Shown piece by piece: positions 8,337-17,902 of a DNA stretch of 64,000 nt; positions within the stretch are counted from its first letter, which is position 1, and the number at the start of each line of letters is the position of its first letter. Location: assembly GCF_018327645.1 (NCBI RefSeq), contig NZ_BMAY01000005.1, positions 106,906 through 170,905 on the forward strand, written 5' to 3'. A model generated the notes under the pieces. It was given only the letters and a program-made list of their open reading frames with translations. It did not search any database and was not told where the DNA came from. Origin of the DNA: Lactobacillus corticis. GTDB taxonomy: Bacteria; Bacillota; Bacilli; Lactobacillales; Lactobacillaceae. The translations under genes were made by a program, and so were the position numbers.

Positions 8337-8961
8337 ATTTTAGGACTGAGTAAGGATCAACATCTTTAAGGCGAGCTGGTAAATTGTTGCGCCCAAAATA
8401 AATCATTGCATGGTGGGTTTCCGTCCATTCATCCTTAGGCAATAGCTCTTGTAAACGTTGTTGAATTTGGTGAGGATTATAGTTTTGCGGAACAATTTTA
8501 AACCTTTTAGCAATTCTGCTAACATGGGTATCTACCGCTATAGCTGGGATGCCAAAGCCATCAGATAAAACCACGCTAGCCGTCTTCTCCCCTACGCCAG
8601 GCAACTTAACTAATTCGGCTTTAGTATGAGGAACTCGGCCGTGATAATCCTTTACGAGCATCTCCGCCATAGCCTTTAAGTGCTTAGCCTTTGAGTGATA
8701 AAGGCCAAGTTTATTAATATCGGCTTCAATTTCGCTTATTGGAGCTGAGGCCAGATCTTGTGGCCATGGGAAATCTTCAGTAAACTTAGGCATAATTCGG
8801 TTAACCATTTTATCTGTAGTTTGTGCGCTCATTAGGACGGCGCATACAAGATGAAAACGCGTATCCCACAGTAAGGAGCCTTCTGCATCTGGATACATAT
8901 TAGCAATTCGTCGCAGGACGTCTCGGGCTTGGTCATCGCTTATCAATTTTGGATCATCCAT
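8335..8961 (-). CDS. nth: Endonuclease III (Nth), iron-sulfur-free form
   Basis: Base-excision DNA glycosylase/AP lyase for oxidised pyrimidines. The helix-hairpin-helix LPGVGEKTASVVL near residues 122-134 carries the catalytic Lys, and the catalytic Asp is in AIAVDTHVSR. The 208-residue protein ends in HHAMIYFGRNNLPARLKDVDPY and has a single Cys in total, so the usual C-terminal four-Cys iron-sulfur loop is missing. The ATG overlaps the dnaD stop by one base. The order nth-dnaD-asnS is conserved in relatives. Confidence 0.94.
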   Translation of the reverse strand: MDDPKLISDDQARDVLRRIANMYPDAEGSLLWDTRFHLVCAVLMSAQTTDKMVNRIMPKFTEDFPWPQDLASAPISEIEADINKLGLYHSKAKHLKAMAEMLVKDYHGRVPHTKAELVKLPGVGEKTASVVLSDGFGIPAIAVDTHVSRIAKRFKIVPQNYNPHQIQQRLQELLPKDEWTETHHAMIYFGRNNLPARLKDVDPYSVLK

Positions 8962-9593
8962 TAGCGATTCCTCCGTAAAAATTGTTTAACTTCAGTAGTA
9001 GTTTTAAGATTGTGTCGCTGCCAGTTTAGTAGAATGCGATCAACATACTTTAAGCTGTAGGCTTGGGCTAAGACAGCCTCTCTCAGGGCTAATTCAATAA
9101 TTTTTACATCATAGTGATCGACCGTTAACCAAGACTGAATCTCTTCTCGTTCAATTGGACTGAGATAGCGCCCAAATTCCATTTCAAATTCGCGCGTTAA
9201 TTGCGTCAATGGATTATTATCTAAAATCTGTTCTGTTGGCTCAGCTTGCGAAGCTTTCGGTAGCTGGGACTTTAAAAACTCATCCAATTTTTGATAGAGT
9301 CCATCTAAACTGTACCTATTTCCTATTCTTCCCTGTTGGTCATTAATTTGTTCAATCGCAATTAAGTCTTTATCAATCATTTGTTGAATTAACTGCCCTA
9401 CTTCGCCGGCCGTAAGGTTAGTATTGGCTGCCAGTTGTTCATTGCTAGGGAATTCTTCCCCCCTTTGGGAAAAGGCTTCTAATTCTATAATGACGACAAA
9501 TTCGGCGTCGCTCAAACCTATTCTGCTGTAGTAAGCAATTAATCCATTTTGTAAAGTAGTAAAACCTAATTTTCGATAAGTGCTGTAGGTCAT
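8961..9593 (-). CDS. dnaD: Replication initiation protein DnaD
   Basis: Helicase-loading factor that acts at oriC and at PriA-dependent restart in low-GC Gram-positives. The N-terminal winged-helix part (MTYSTYRKLGFTTLQNGLI to about residue 95) is followed by a linker and a DnaB_2 domain with YDVKIIELALREAV and YVDRILLNW. The longest frame starts at 9605, but a GAGG site inside those first codons lies 7 bases before the ATG at 9593, and family members begin near MTYS, so 9593 is preferred (210 residues). It is probably cotranscribed with asnS and nth. Confidence 0.92.
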   Translation of the reverse strand: MTYSTYRKLGFTTLQNGLIAYYSRIGLSDAEFVVIIELEAFSQRGEEFPSNEQLAANTNLTAGEVGQLIQQMIDKDLIAIEQINDQQGRIGNRYSLDGLYQKLDEFLKSQLPKASQAEPTEQILDNNPLTQLTREFEMEFGRYLSPIEREEIQSWLTVDHYDVKIIELALREAVLAQAYSLKYVDRILLNWQRHNLKTTTEVKQFLRRNR

Positions 9594-9612
9594 AATCTGC
9601 CTCATAGGTTAA

Positions 9613-9642
9613 AAAAAGTTGAACTGATCAGTTCAACTTTTT
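9613..9642 (-). terminator. Perfect 30-bp palindrome, attenuating terminator between asnS and dnaD
   Basis: The two 15-base arms (9613-9627 and 9628-9642) are exact reverse complements centred on TGATCA, with A/T runs at both ends. It sits between the asnS stop and the dnaD start, so it probably ends part of the asnS transcript. Confidence 0.7.
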
Positions 9643-9657
9643 GATTATTTTCTATTT

Positions 9658-10956
9658 TTACGGTTCCAAACGATTCATCATTCTTGGGAATGGAATAGCT
9701 TCACGAACGTGATCTAACTTACAAATCCAAGCGATGACCCGTTCAAAGCCCATTCCAAAACCAGAGTGCGGCACTGAACCATAGCGACGCAAATCAAGAT
9801 ACCAGTCATAGTCAGACATAGTTAGACCAGCCTCTTCGATTTGTTGCTTAAGAATATCATAGTCGCTTTCACGTTCAGATCCACCCATGATTTCTCCATA
9901 GCCTTCAGGTGCGAGAACGTCTGCACATAAGTAGGTCTTAGGATTTTCAGGATTCTTCTTCATGTAGAAAGGTTTGATGCTGGTAGGATAGTTAACAATG
10001 AAGAATGGACGATCAAATTGTTCAGAGATAAAGGCTTCGTCAGGAGCGCCAAAGTCATCGCCCCACTTGAAGTCACGGCCATCTTCTTGCAGCATCTTAA
10101 CTGCTTCACCGTAGTCTAATCTTACAAAGTTGCCCTCAGTAGTAGGACGAAGTTTTTCTGGATCGCGCCCCAAAAGCGATAATTCATATTGGTTTTTATC
10201 TAAAACTTGCTTGGTAATGTAAGCTAAAAACCGTTCTTGCAAATCAAGTGATTCATCTTGATGCATCCATGCCATTTCCGGTTCCATCATCCAGAATTCC
10301 GTAAGGTGTCTTCTCGTCTTGGATGGTTCAGCTCTAAAGGTAGGACCAAAAGTAAAAATCTTGCCAAAAGCTTCAGCACCTACTTCACCGTACAATTGAC
10401 CTGATTGCGATAAGTATGCATCGTGATCAAAGTATTCGGTATGGAATAATTCAGTCGTTCCTTCTGGTGCAGAATGCATGAAAATAGGTGCATCAAACTT
10501 GACGAAGCCCTCTTTTTCAAAGAAGTCAACTGTTGCCTTAAAAAGCGTGTTCCTAATTTGCATGATTGCAAATGGACGCCGACTTCTCAACCAGAGGTGA
10601 CGATGGTCAAGCAAGAAGTCAATCCCATGTTCCTTATTGCCAATAGGATATCCTTCGCGGTTTGAAATTACTTCTAAATTAGAAACTTGTAATTCAAAAC
10701 CAAACTTGGAACGTTCATCTTTGTGGACAGTCCCAGTAACAATCATGCTTGCTTCTTGGTGCAAGGACTTAGCAGCTGCAAAAGCTTCTTCACTTACATC
10801 ATTCTTGCGAACCACGCCTTGGAAAAAGGCGGTACCGTCTCTTAATTGTAAGAAAATAATCTTCCCACTTGAACGTTTATCTGTTAGCCAAACATGCATT
10901 TTGACTTCTTCATCAACATGCTTAGCACAATCTCTTATCGAAATGAATTCAGTCAT
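9658..10956 (-). CDS. asnS: Asparaginyl-tRNA synthetase
   Basis: Class IIb synthetase that charges tRNA-Asn in the cytoplasm. The N-terminal OB-fold anticodon domain ([31 protein letters not shown]) is followed by the catalytic core with motif 2 ([21 protein letters not shown]) and motif 3 ([12 protein letters not shown]). The longest frame begins at 10968, but a GGAG inside those first codons is well spaced for the ATG at 10956, which gives the usual MTEFISI start and 432 residues. The neighbours dnaD and the tseB-like gene match the standard order. Confidence 0.95.
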   Translation of the reverse strand: MTEFISIRDCAKHVDEEVKMHVWLTDKRSSGKIIFLQLRDGTAFFQGVVRKNDVSEEAFAAAKSLHQEASMIVTGTVHKDERSKFGFELQVSNLEVISNREGYPIGNKEHGIDFLLDHRHLWLRSRRPFAIMQIRNTLFKATVDFFEKEGFVKFDAPIFMHSAPEGTTELFHTEYFDHDAYLSQSGQLYGEVGAEAFGKIFTFGPTFRAEPSKTRRHLTEFWMMEPEMAWMHQDESLDLQERFLAYITKQVLDKNQYELSLLGRDPEKLRPTTEGNFVRLDYGEAVKMLQEDGRDFKWGDDFGAPDEAFISEQFDRPFFIVNYPTSIKPFYMKKNPENPKTYLCADVLAPEGYGEIMGGSERESDYDILKQQIEEAGLTMSDYDWYLDLRRYGSVPHSGFGMGFERVIAWICKLDHVREAIPFPRMMNRLEP

Positions 10957-11009
10957 TAATTTCTCCATCTACCTTTAGTCAGTATACTAGTCTAATAATA
11001 CCAAAGTTG

Positions 11010-11507
11010 CTATAAATTTGCGACGTCAGAAATACGATTTCCGTCATTAAATGTGTAAATTGCATAGCCAAGCTTGTTCTGTGATGTATTATAGCTTACT
11101 TCCCAAACGGCTTGGCCTTTGTACCAGCCTAAATTAATGTCTCTGATGGTTGCACTTTTAGTTTGACTGGTAAATTTTTGGCGAATATTTTTTTCGCTCG
11201 TGCCCTTTGATGCTGGGTAAACATATGCCTTTTTAGAATGGGGCAAGTAAATGAAGTAAAAAGTTTTGCCACTTTTATTTGTCCCTTTTAGGCTGTAAGA
11301 ACTAACTCCCCGATCTAAATGATAATACTTTTGGACATTGGTAATACCGCTTTTAGATTCTGCCACACTGGCTGCAGCAGCTTGATTGCCTCGCCTGTCT
11401 GCCCCAGCAAAATAGAAAATTACTGTGTAGGCAATCCATAATAAGAGCAAAATTGCAATCAACCATAAAATAAACTTTGTCCAGCGACGATTTCCATATC
11501 TACTCAT
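11010..11507 (-). CDS. TseB/YpmB-like cell wall elongation regulator
   Basis: A 165-residue membrane-anchored protein with a short basic N-terminus, one membrane segment at about residues 11-32 and an extracytoplasmic part containing two PepSY-like segments (ESKSGITNVQKYYHLDRGVS and later LGWYKGQAVWEVSYN). This layout matches YpmB, called TseB in Bacillus subtilis, where it influences the elongasome penicillin-binding protein. The position between dinG and asnS is the same as in Bacillus. It overlaps dinG by 8 bp. The name rests on architecture and synteny. Confidence 0.75.
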   Translation of the reverse strand: MSRYGNRRWTKFILWLIAILLLLWIAYTVIFYFAGADRRGNQAAAASVAESKSGITNVQKYYHLDRGVSSYSLKGTNKSGKTFYFIYLPHSKKAYVYPASKGTSEKNIRQKFTSQTKSATIRDINLGWYKGQAVWEVSYNTSQNKLGYAIYTFNDGNRISDVANL

Positions 11508-14262
11508 ATCTGTCTATTGTTCCTTTTAAATCTTTGACTTTGATTTTTTTGGCTTTAACTGGGATTACTTTCAAAAAATCACGACCATATTCTTTTTGCC
11601 AAATTCGATTATCCAAGATGACGAATTGCCCATGGTCTTCTTCTCCTCTAATTAGCCGTCCCATTCCTTGGCGAAATCTAAGGATCGCACGAGGCAAAGA
11701 ATCATATTTGAAAATATTGTAACCCTGGCTCTGAAGTTGTTGCTGACGCAATCTAACTTCAGGTTGATCAGGAGATTCAAAAGGCAATTTAGTTGCAAAT
11801 ACTAAATCAATGCCACAGTCATGAAAGTCGATTCCTTCCCAAAAACTATCTGCCCCCAAGATAATGGCTTGGCTTGCAATCGCAAATCTCTTGGCGATCC
11901 GACTGTTGGAGCCTGAAATGCCTTGGGCCAGCAATTCATAATCAGCTAGGACCGGTTCATTAGCAATTTCCGAATATAATTCCTTGATTTTGGCAAGGTT
12001 TGTCATTAAAACCAGCACGTGTCCTTGATCGCTGATCGTTGATAATAAAACTTTGGCAAGTTCATGAGGATAATCTTCACTTTCGGGATTGGGCAAGTCA
12101 CTAACTGTAATTACTGCTAAATGTTGCTCATAGTTAAAAGTGCTCTTGCCGATGTATTCCGTTGGCATGAGATGATTTAGACACAATTGTCTTTTTATAT
12201 AATCAAAATTCCGATCACTAGTCATAGTAGCACTCACAAAGGCTAGATGGTCAAAACGATCATAAATTTTTGGTAAAACTTCACTTGCATCAACCATCAA
12301 CCAATGCAAATTGCTGCTCAAGGGATCTTCGCTGTTGGTTACTTGGACCACAAAACCCTCATGTTCCAGTTTAGTTTTGTCAGCTATGAGATCACTCAGC
12401 TGGTAGCTTTGTTCAATATAAAAATCCAAATGGTCAATGACTTCGACTAGATCTTCGCTTAATCTGTCCTCTTTTTGGGCAAATAGCTGGTATGAAATTT
12501 CATTTGTTTCTTGGCGTACCTGCTCCATTTTTTGGCAAAAACTGGTCAATTGGCTAATAAACTCATTTTCTGCTGGGAACAAGGTGGCACCTTCAAAAAC
12601 ATACTTCTCCCCGCTGCTATCTACCTCGCGTGAAAGCGCATGGGGGCGCTTTTGGTACAGCCAACGCTGTAAGTGATTAATCTCATGAATTAAATCTCGA
12701 CTATCTTGGTCCAAATGGTTCAGCAAGAATTCCATTTGCGGATTATCATTAAAGATTTGGGCATAATTGCTAAAGAACAATAGATTCCTCAGATGACTGA
12801 TTTGACCCCATAAGGATTCAAACTGTAAAGCATCATTGCGAGAACTAATTACATTATCAGCAAACCGGTGCGCCTCATCAATTACCAAATAAGGATTTGG
12901 ACCCCAAATTGAATCATTAAAATGATTTGCTAGGTAAGCATGATTGGTAACTAAAATATCAGCTTGTTCTTGATGTTGCCTTGCCAGATTCCAAAAATCG
13001 ACTTCCGCAAAAGTTGAGCCAACTCGCGCATCCCCAGGATGAGTGATTTTGGCAAACAAAGGCGCCTGATAGTTGGTCAATTCCAGTTCATCCAGGTCCC
13101 CAGTAGTAGTTTCTGTTAACCAGACAATAATTTGCATTTGCAGGACCAAGGTTTGAATATTATGATTTCCTCCTTGGTAAAGCGTCTGCATGAAGCCATC
13201 TAGATCAATGTAATGATAACTAGATTTTACTGCCTCGAAAGTGAGATCTAAGCCGGTCACTTTCAATAATTGCGGAATTTCCCGCTGGATTAGTTGATCT
13301 TGCAGAACTTTGGTAGGCGCCGCAATTACTAGCTTACGTCCGGAATACAGATTGTAGGCATAACTAAACAAGTATGAGAAAGTTTTGCCTGTCCCATTGG
13401 GAGCTTCAATTAACATTGCTCTTTGATCAGGATCTTGGATAAATTTTTCCAAATGATCAATCAAATTGACTTGTTCCCGTCGATAATTTAGCTTGCCCTT
13501 GAATAAGCGCCGCTTTTCCTGGTCGCTTTCAGGAAAAGTTGCCTCATGATGCTCATTAGCAGGTAGAGCATTTGCTTGTTTACGCAACACTAAATTCCTT
13601 ACCTGCATCCAATTTTTAGCCAAGGGACGCTTTTTTTGTCGCAATTCAGTCGCAATTGAGGTAATTACCCAAGAGGTATCGCGAATTAAGCCATGGGATA
13701 AAGCACTAAGGGTGTTTAAAGTTGCCTGAGGCAAACTGCTAAGCTTCTCGATTATTTTTAGCAATAATATTGCCGTCCCATAAGCATCTGAGTCAGCTTT
13801 ATGCGGATCCTTATGTTTGATAGCTAATTTCTTAGTCAGATCTGACAGCTTGTATGACGGAAAAGTTGGAAAAGCAATTTTAGCCAATTCAACGGTATCA
13901 ATTGCCTTACCACTAAATTCAGAAAAGCCATTCTGCACTAATTCGTGATTCAAAAAAGGCAAATCAAAATTAACGTTGTGAGCAACAAAAACTGTCCCTT
14001 CAAGAATTTCTATAATTTTGGGGGCATAAAACTTAAAATCTTTTGCCTTGGCGACATCCTCATCATGAATCCCTGTTAAGTTTTGAACCGGCTGAGGAAT
14101 TGAACGATGGGGATTGATCATGTAGGAATAAGTTTTAACCACTTGTCCGTGCTTAATTAATGCACATCCAAATTGAATTATGTGATGATTATCTTCACGC
14201 TGCGTCCCGGTGGTTTCAAGGTCGACAACCGCAAAGGTCTGGTCTTGAAAAATTTGGGCCAT
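11500..14262 (-). CDS. dinG: DinG-family ATP-dependent helicase with 3'-5' exonuclease domain
   Basis: A 920-residue Gram-positive DinG. The N-terminal DEDD exonuclease domain shows VVDLETTG (Exo I), VAHNVNFD (Exo II) and HKADSDAYGTA (Exo III). The superfamily 2 helicase then has Walker A APNGTGKT near residue 280, the DEAH box near 460, and the closing VI motif RFRQGMGRLIR. The Cys ligands of the iron-sulfur helicase DinG of enterobacteria are absent, as usual in this subfamily. A GGAGGGG site precedes the ATG. It probably acts in repair or processing of blocked forks. Confidence 0.9.
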   Translation of the reverse strand: MAQIFQDQTFAVVDLETTGTQREDNHHIIQFGCALIKHGQVVKTYSYMINPHRSIPQPVQNLTGIHDEDVAKAKDFKFYAPKIIEILEGTVFVAHNVNFDLPFLNHELVQNGFSEFSGKAIDTVELAKIAFPTFPSYKLSDLTKKLAIKHKDPHKADSDAYGTAILLLKIIEKLSSLPQATLNTLSALSHGLIRDTSWVITSIATELRQKKRPLAKNWMQVRNLVLRKQANALPANEHHEATFPESDQEKRRLFKGKLNYRREQVNLIDHLEKFIQDPDQRAMLIEAPNGTGKTFSYLFSYAYNLYSGRKLVIAAPTKVLQDQLIQREIPQLLKVTGLDLTFEAVKSSYHYIDLDGFMQTLYQGGNHNIQTLVLQMQIIVWLTETTTGDLDELELTNYQAPLFAKITHPGDARVGSTFAEVDFWNLARQHQEQADILVTNHAYLANHFNDSIWGPNPYLVIDEAHRFADNVISSRNDALQFESLWGQISHLRNLLFFSNYAQIFNDNPQMEFLLNHLDQDSRDLIHEINHLQRWLYQKRPHALSREVDSSGEKYVFEGATLFPAENEFISQLTSFCQKMEQVRQETNEISYQLFAQKEDRLSEDLVEVIDHLDFYIEQSYQLSDLIADKTKLEHEGFVVQVTNSEDPLSSNLHWLMVDASEVLPKIYDRFDHLAFVSATMTSDRNFDYIKRQLCLNHLMPTEYIGKSTFNYEQHLAVITVSDLPNPESEDYPHELAKVLLSTISDQGHVLVLMTNLAKIKELYSEIANEPVLADYELLAQGISGSNSRIAKRFAIASQAIILGADSFWEGIDFHDCGIDLVFATKLPFESPDQPEVRLRQQQLQSQGYNIFKYDSLPRAILRFRQGMGRLIRGEEDHGQFVILDNRIWQKEYGRDFLKVIPVKAKKIKVKDLKGTIDRYE

Positions 14263-14278
14263 AACATCCCCTCCTTCC

Positions 14279-17200
14279 CTAATCTACTTGGCAAATTTGG
14301 TGGTTGCTTAATAAAATTAAATACTTTGCCTTTACTTGTTTTTGACTAAAGCCATTAATTGCTTGCTCATAAAGCCGCAATTGTCCCTGATACTTTTGTT
14401 TGATGCGCTTAACAGTAGCATCTGGATTTTGTTTGGGGATATAGTCGGTTTTATAGTCAAACAATAGAATACCATTATCTTCTACAAAATAACCATCAAT
14501 TGTTCCATGAACCAGTATTTTGGCTGCCGGATCGCTAAAGTCATCATAAAGTTGCTTTGCCGGGATGAGACTAGAAAAGTCGGTCTCACGATATAAATTG
14601 GCTGGCTTGTCCCGGAATGGTCTGGCAAAATCACTTCTTACAAACCAAACAATTTCATCTAAAGGCAGTTGTTGAGCTAGCTGGGGGTTTAACTTATGAT
14701 GCTTTACCAAATCCCTCACCTCATTTTCAACTTGCGTCAGAACTTCCGTCCGCGTCGGTTCGCCAGAACCATTTAGCTGGGAATAATCGAAATATTGCAG
14801 CACTAAGTGGACGGCTGTCCCGATCTCAGGGGCAGAAAATTTGCTCTGATATAAGAAAGTTGGCTTAGTGTCAATTGGCTGCAAGTAGCGATTGGCAGAT
14901 TTAATCATTTTGGCATTTTCCAGATCCTTTTCGAGGGGATCGTTAAAAGCATTTTTTATTTCAGAAACTGATTGATAAGCTGCCTTTTGACTCGCGTCTG
15001 TAAAAGGATATTTAAATTCAAAAAGTTTTTTGGCTGTATCTTCTAACAAGGAGAACTTTTGCAGATCAGGTTCCTGCTCTGCAGTTGCAGCTTCTTGGCC
15101 CAAGAGCTCTTCATCGGAAACTTTAATATAAAGCAAGTCTTGATCTTGTTCTAAAGCGCGGTCAATTTCGGTTAACTTGTTTGGCAATTGTTGATTCAGC
15201 TTTAAGCTTGGTCCAATAAAGTCCAAAGGACTAGTGGAACTTAGTTTATCGGCCAAGGATAGCCCATATTTAGCTTGCCAGGACCAAGTTGTCAGCTTTT
15301 TATCCAAGTTGGCAATATCGGCAACGATTATCAATTTTTGCCGAGCGCGGGTTAAGGCAACATATAAAATTCTTGCTTCTTCTTCAAGGAGTTGACGCTC
15401 CTTTTCTTGATTGGCAACACTTTTGGCTAAAGAATCAATTCTAACGTTTGACTGCTTTACGGTAATTCCCAAACCAGCTTGAGTAATCACATAATCGCTA
15501 TTCAAATCCCGTTTTTGGTAATGGCGAGCCGCTCCAAGATAGAAAACAATTGGAAATTCGAGTCCTTTAGATCCATGGATAGTCATCAACCGGACGGCTT
15601 CACCTGCTTCTTGGGAAAGCAAAGGCTGGGCTAAATCTTTGTTGTTTTTTCGCATGCGATTGATGAAATCAATGAATTGATATAGTCCCTTAAAGCCGGC
15701 ACTTTCATAACTGGCAGCCCGTTCATACAAAGCTTCTAAGTTCACTCTTCGCTGTTTGCCGTTAGGCAAAGAAGTCATGATTTCTAGAAGATTGGTTCGT
15801 TCGTAAATACTCCAAATCAACTCTGAAATACGGTGTTTGGCAGCATAGTCACGTAATTGCGCTAATTGATTTAAAAAGTGTTTAACTTTTTCGGCTAAAT
15901 CATCTTTCACCGCCACATACGACGTTAAGGCCCCGTAAAAACTGGCACCACGGTTATGAATACGAATTTTGGCCAACTCTGGTTCATTAAATTTAAATAT
16001 TGGCGAACGCAAGACGCTTACCAGCGGGATGTCCTGATCGGGGTTGTCGATGATTTTCAAATAGTTCATCATCACAGTTAACTCTAGCGTCTGGAAATAA
16101 TTCTCAGCGTCGGTAATAAACAAAGGAATATTAGCCTGACTAAAAGCCTGCATGATGCTTAGATTATCGCTGCGGCTTCTGGTTAATAAAACAATATCAC
16201 TATATTTTAACGGGCGCAGTTCTTTGGTTTTAGGATCGAAAACCTGAAAGCCTTCTGCTTTCAAACGTTGAATACGGGCGATTACCATCGGGATTTCGCC
16301 TTGGATAAGGAAATCCCCGGTTGCATCATCATTAGTTGTCGTAGCTTTTTGATGATAAATAAATTCACTAGCAGCCGGCAAATCCTCAGGATAATATTTG
16401 GCCCCAAAAACCAACTGCCCTTCTTTTTGATAATCGATCCCGCCAAAATCGGTTGTTAATAAGCCTTTAAAAACTCTATTAACCGTTGCAGTAACAGGCT
16501 TAGCTGACCGAAAGTTGTCAGCTAATAAAATTCGCTCTTGCTTATCGCCCTGACTAAAGTCATGGTACTTATGCAAAAAAAGGCTTGGCTCAGCCTGACG
16601 AAAGCCATAAATAGATTGCTTAACATCCCCGACCATGAAAAGATTATTCTGCCCGTCTTTTTTTAGCAGCTGCAACAAGCGTTCCTGCAAAGGGTTAATA
16701 TCCTGGTATTCGTCTACCAAAATTTCCTTGAATTTATTTTGATAAAAACTTCTCGCTAGCTGAGAATTAGACGTATCTTGACTCAAAATTTGATAAGCCA
16801 GCTGCTCCATATCGCTGAAATCAATAAAGTTCTCTTGGCGCTTTAGCTGGTTAAAACGATTTATCAGCTCTTGCTCAACCTGGCTAATTGTTTGGACTAA
16901 ACTTTTAGCTTGCTTTAAAACCGCTATTTGTTGCTGCTCATTGGTAACGTAATAAGTTACAAAATTGTCCTTAATAGCCTCTCGGCTTTCTTCTTTGACT
17001 GCTTGTACCTGTTGATAGAATTCAAGTAAAAGCTCATCCCATTTTGGACTTTTGCGGAAATTACCATAAGCTATGGCTTTCAGCTTTGCTCGTTGTTCGT
17101 CATAAGGCAGATCATTTTCTAGAGCCTCTAAAAAGTCACCTATCCCCCGACAAAACTGTTCTACTCCACTTTTAACTTTAGCAAAATCACTACTCTCCAT

Positions 17201-17902
17201 CCCTGGATCAGCTAACAGTTGCTGATTTTTAGCCAAAACCGCTTTAAGGTTTTGTAACACCTGGGGTTTAACTTGTTTTTGCCAAATTGGTGCTTTAGTT
17301 AAGTCAGCTGCCGTTTGATAGGCTGCATCTAAATTCTTTAACCAAGCTGCGTAGTCAGGCTTGGCCATGGCATAATCGTATAAATCTAACAGCAGCTGCC
17401 GGGGAGTATCAGCTTCTCGATCGCCAGCAAAATTTTGATAAAAATCTTCAAAGGCTTGGTCTTTTTGGCTTAAATGCTTTTCTTCAATTTCTCTTAGAGC
17501 CCGTTCTTTCAGCAAACTAACCTGGGTTTCATCAGTTAACACCGTAAAACTGGGATCAAGGTCAACCGCGTAATAAAAACGGTGAATGACATCTAAGCAA
17601 AAAGAGTCAATCGTTGAAATATTAGCAGTATCGATTGAATTTAACTGACTGCGCAGATAAGCAGTATTATGGCTTTCACTGATTTTTTGCGTTAAAGCCG
17701 TCTTAATCCGCTGCTTCATCTCAGCGGCTGCTGCCTTGGTGAAGGTTACTACGAGTAATTGCTCAACGCTCGTCCCTGATAAAATTTCCTGTAGTACTCT
17801 TTCAACCAAAACAGTGGTCTTCCCACTACCAGCCGAAGCCGAAACCAGGATATCCTGGTTTCGGTCATAAATGGCTTGTTTTTGATCAGCAGTAAAAGGC
17901 AT
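14279..17902 (-). CDS. addA: ATP-dependent helicase/nuclease subunit A (AddA/RexA)
   Basis: Larger motor and nuclease subunit of the AddAB (RexAB) enzyme that processes double-strand breaks for RecA loading. The 1207-residue protein starts with the UvrD-type Walker A (SASAGSGKTTVLVERV), followed by DEYQDINPLQ and VGDVKQSIYGFRQAEP. The C-terminal RecB-type nuclease shows GTAVHLVLQ, HGTIDGYF and the catalytic Asp-Tyr-Lys-Thr-Asp in LLFDYKTDY. The start overlaps the addB stop by one base, so the subunits are coupled. Confidence 0.95.
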   Translation of the reverse strand: MPFTADQKQAIYDRNQDILVSASAGSGKTTVLVERVLQEILSGTSVEQLLVVTFTKAAAAEMKQRIKTALTQKISESHNTAYLRSQLNSIDTANISTIDSFCLDVIHRFYYAVDLDPSFTVLTDETQVSLLKERALREIEEKHLSQKDQAFEDFYQNFAGDREADTPRQLLLDLYDYAMAKPDYAAWLKNLDAAYQTAADLTKAPIWQKQVKPQVLQNLKAVLAKNQQLLADPGMESSDFAKVKSGVEQFCRGIGDFLEALENDLPYDEQRAKLKAIAYGNFRKSPKWDELLLEFYQQVQAVKEESREAIKDNFVTYYVTNEQQQIAVLKQAKSLVQTISQVEQELINRFNQLKRQENFIDFSDMEQLAYQILSQDTSNSQLARSFYQNKFKEILVDEYQDINPLQERLLQLLKKDGQNNLFMVGDVKQSIYGFRQAEPSLFLHKYHDFSQGDKQERILLADNFRSAKPVTATVNRVFKGLLTTDFGGIDYQKEGQLVFGAKYYPEDLPAASEFIYHQKATTTNDDATGDFLIQGEIPMVIARIQRLKAEGFQVFDPKTKELRPLKYSDIVLLTRSRSDNLSIMQAFSQANIPLFITDAENYFQTLELTVMMNYLKIIDNPDQDIPLVSVLRSPIFKFNEPELAKIRIHNRGASFYGALTSYVAVKDDLAEKVKHFLNQLAQLRDYAAKHRISELIWSIYERTNLLEIMTSLPNGKQRRVNLEALYERAASYESAGFKGLYQFIDFINRMRKNNKDLAQPLLSQEAGEAVRLMTIHGSKGLEFPIVFYLGAARHYQKRDLNSDYVITQAGLGITVKQSNVRIDSLAKSVANQEKERQLLEEEARILYVALTRARQKLIIVADIANLDKKLTTWSWQAKYGLSLADKLSSTSPLDFIGPSLKLNQQLPNKLTEIDRALEQDQDLLYIKVSDEELLGQEAATAEQEPDLQKFSLLEDTAKKLFEFKYPFTDASQKAAYQSVSEIKNAFNDPLEKDLENAKMIKSANRYLQPIDTKPTFLYQSKFSAPEIGTAVHLVLQYFDYSQLNGSGEPTRTEVLTQVENEVRDLVKHHKLNPQLAQQLPLDEIVWFVRSDFARPFRDKPANLYRETDFSSLIPAKQLYDDFSDPAAKILVHGTIDGYFVEDNGILLFDYKTDYIPKQNPDATVKRIKQKYQGQLRLYEQAINGFSQKQVKAKYLILLSNHQICQVD

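Noticed and set aside
9613..9642. Perfect palindrome as a regulator binding site
   Set aside because: It has A and T runs at its ends and lies between the asnS stop and the dnaD start, so a terminator is the simpler reading.
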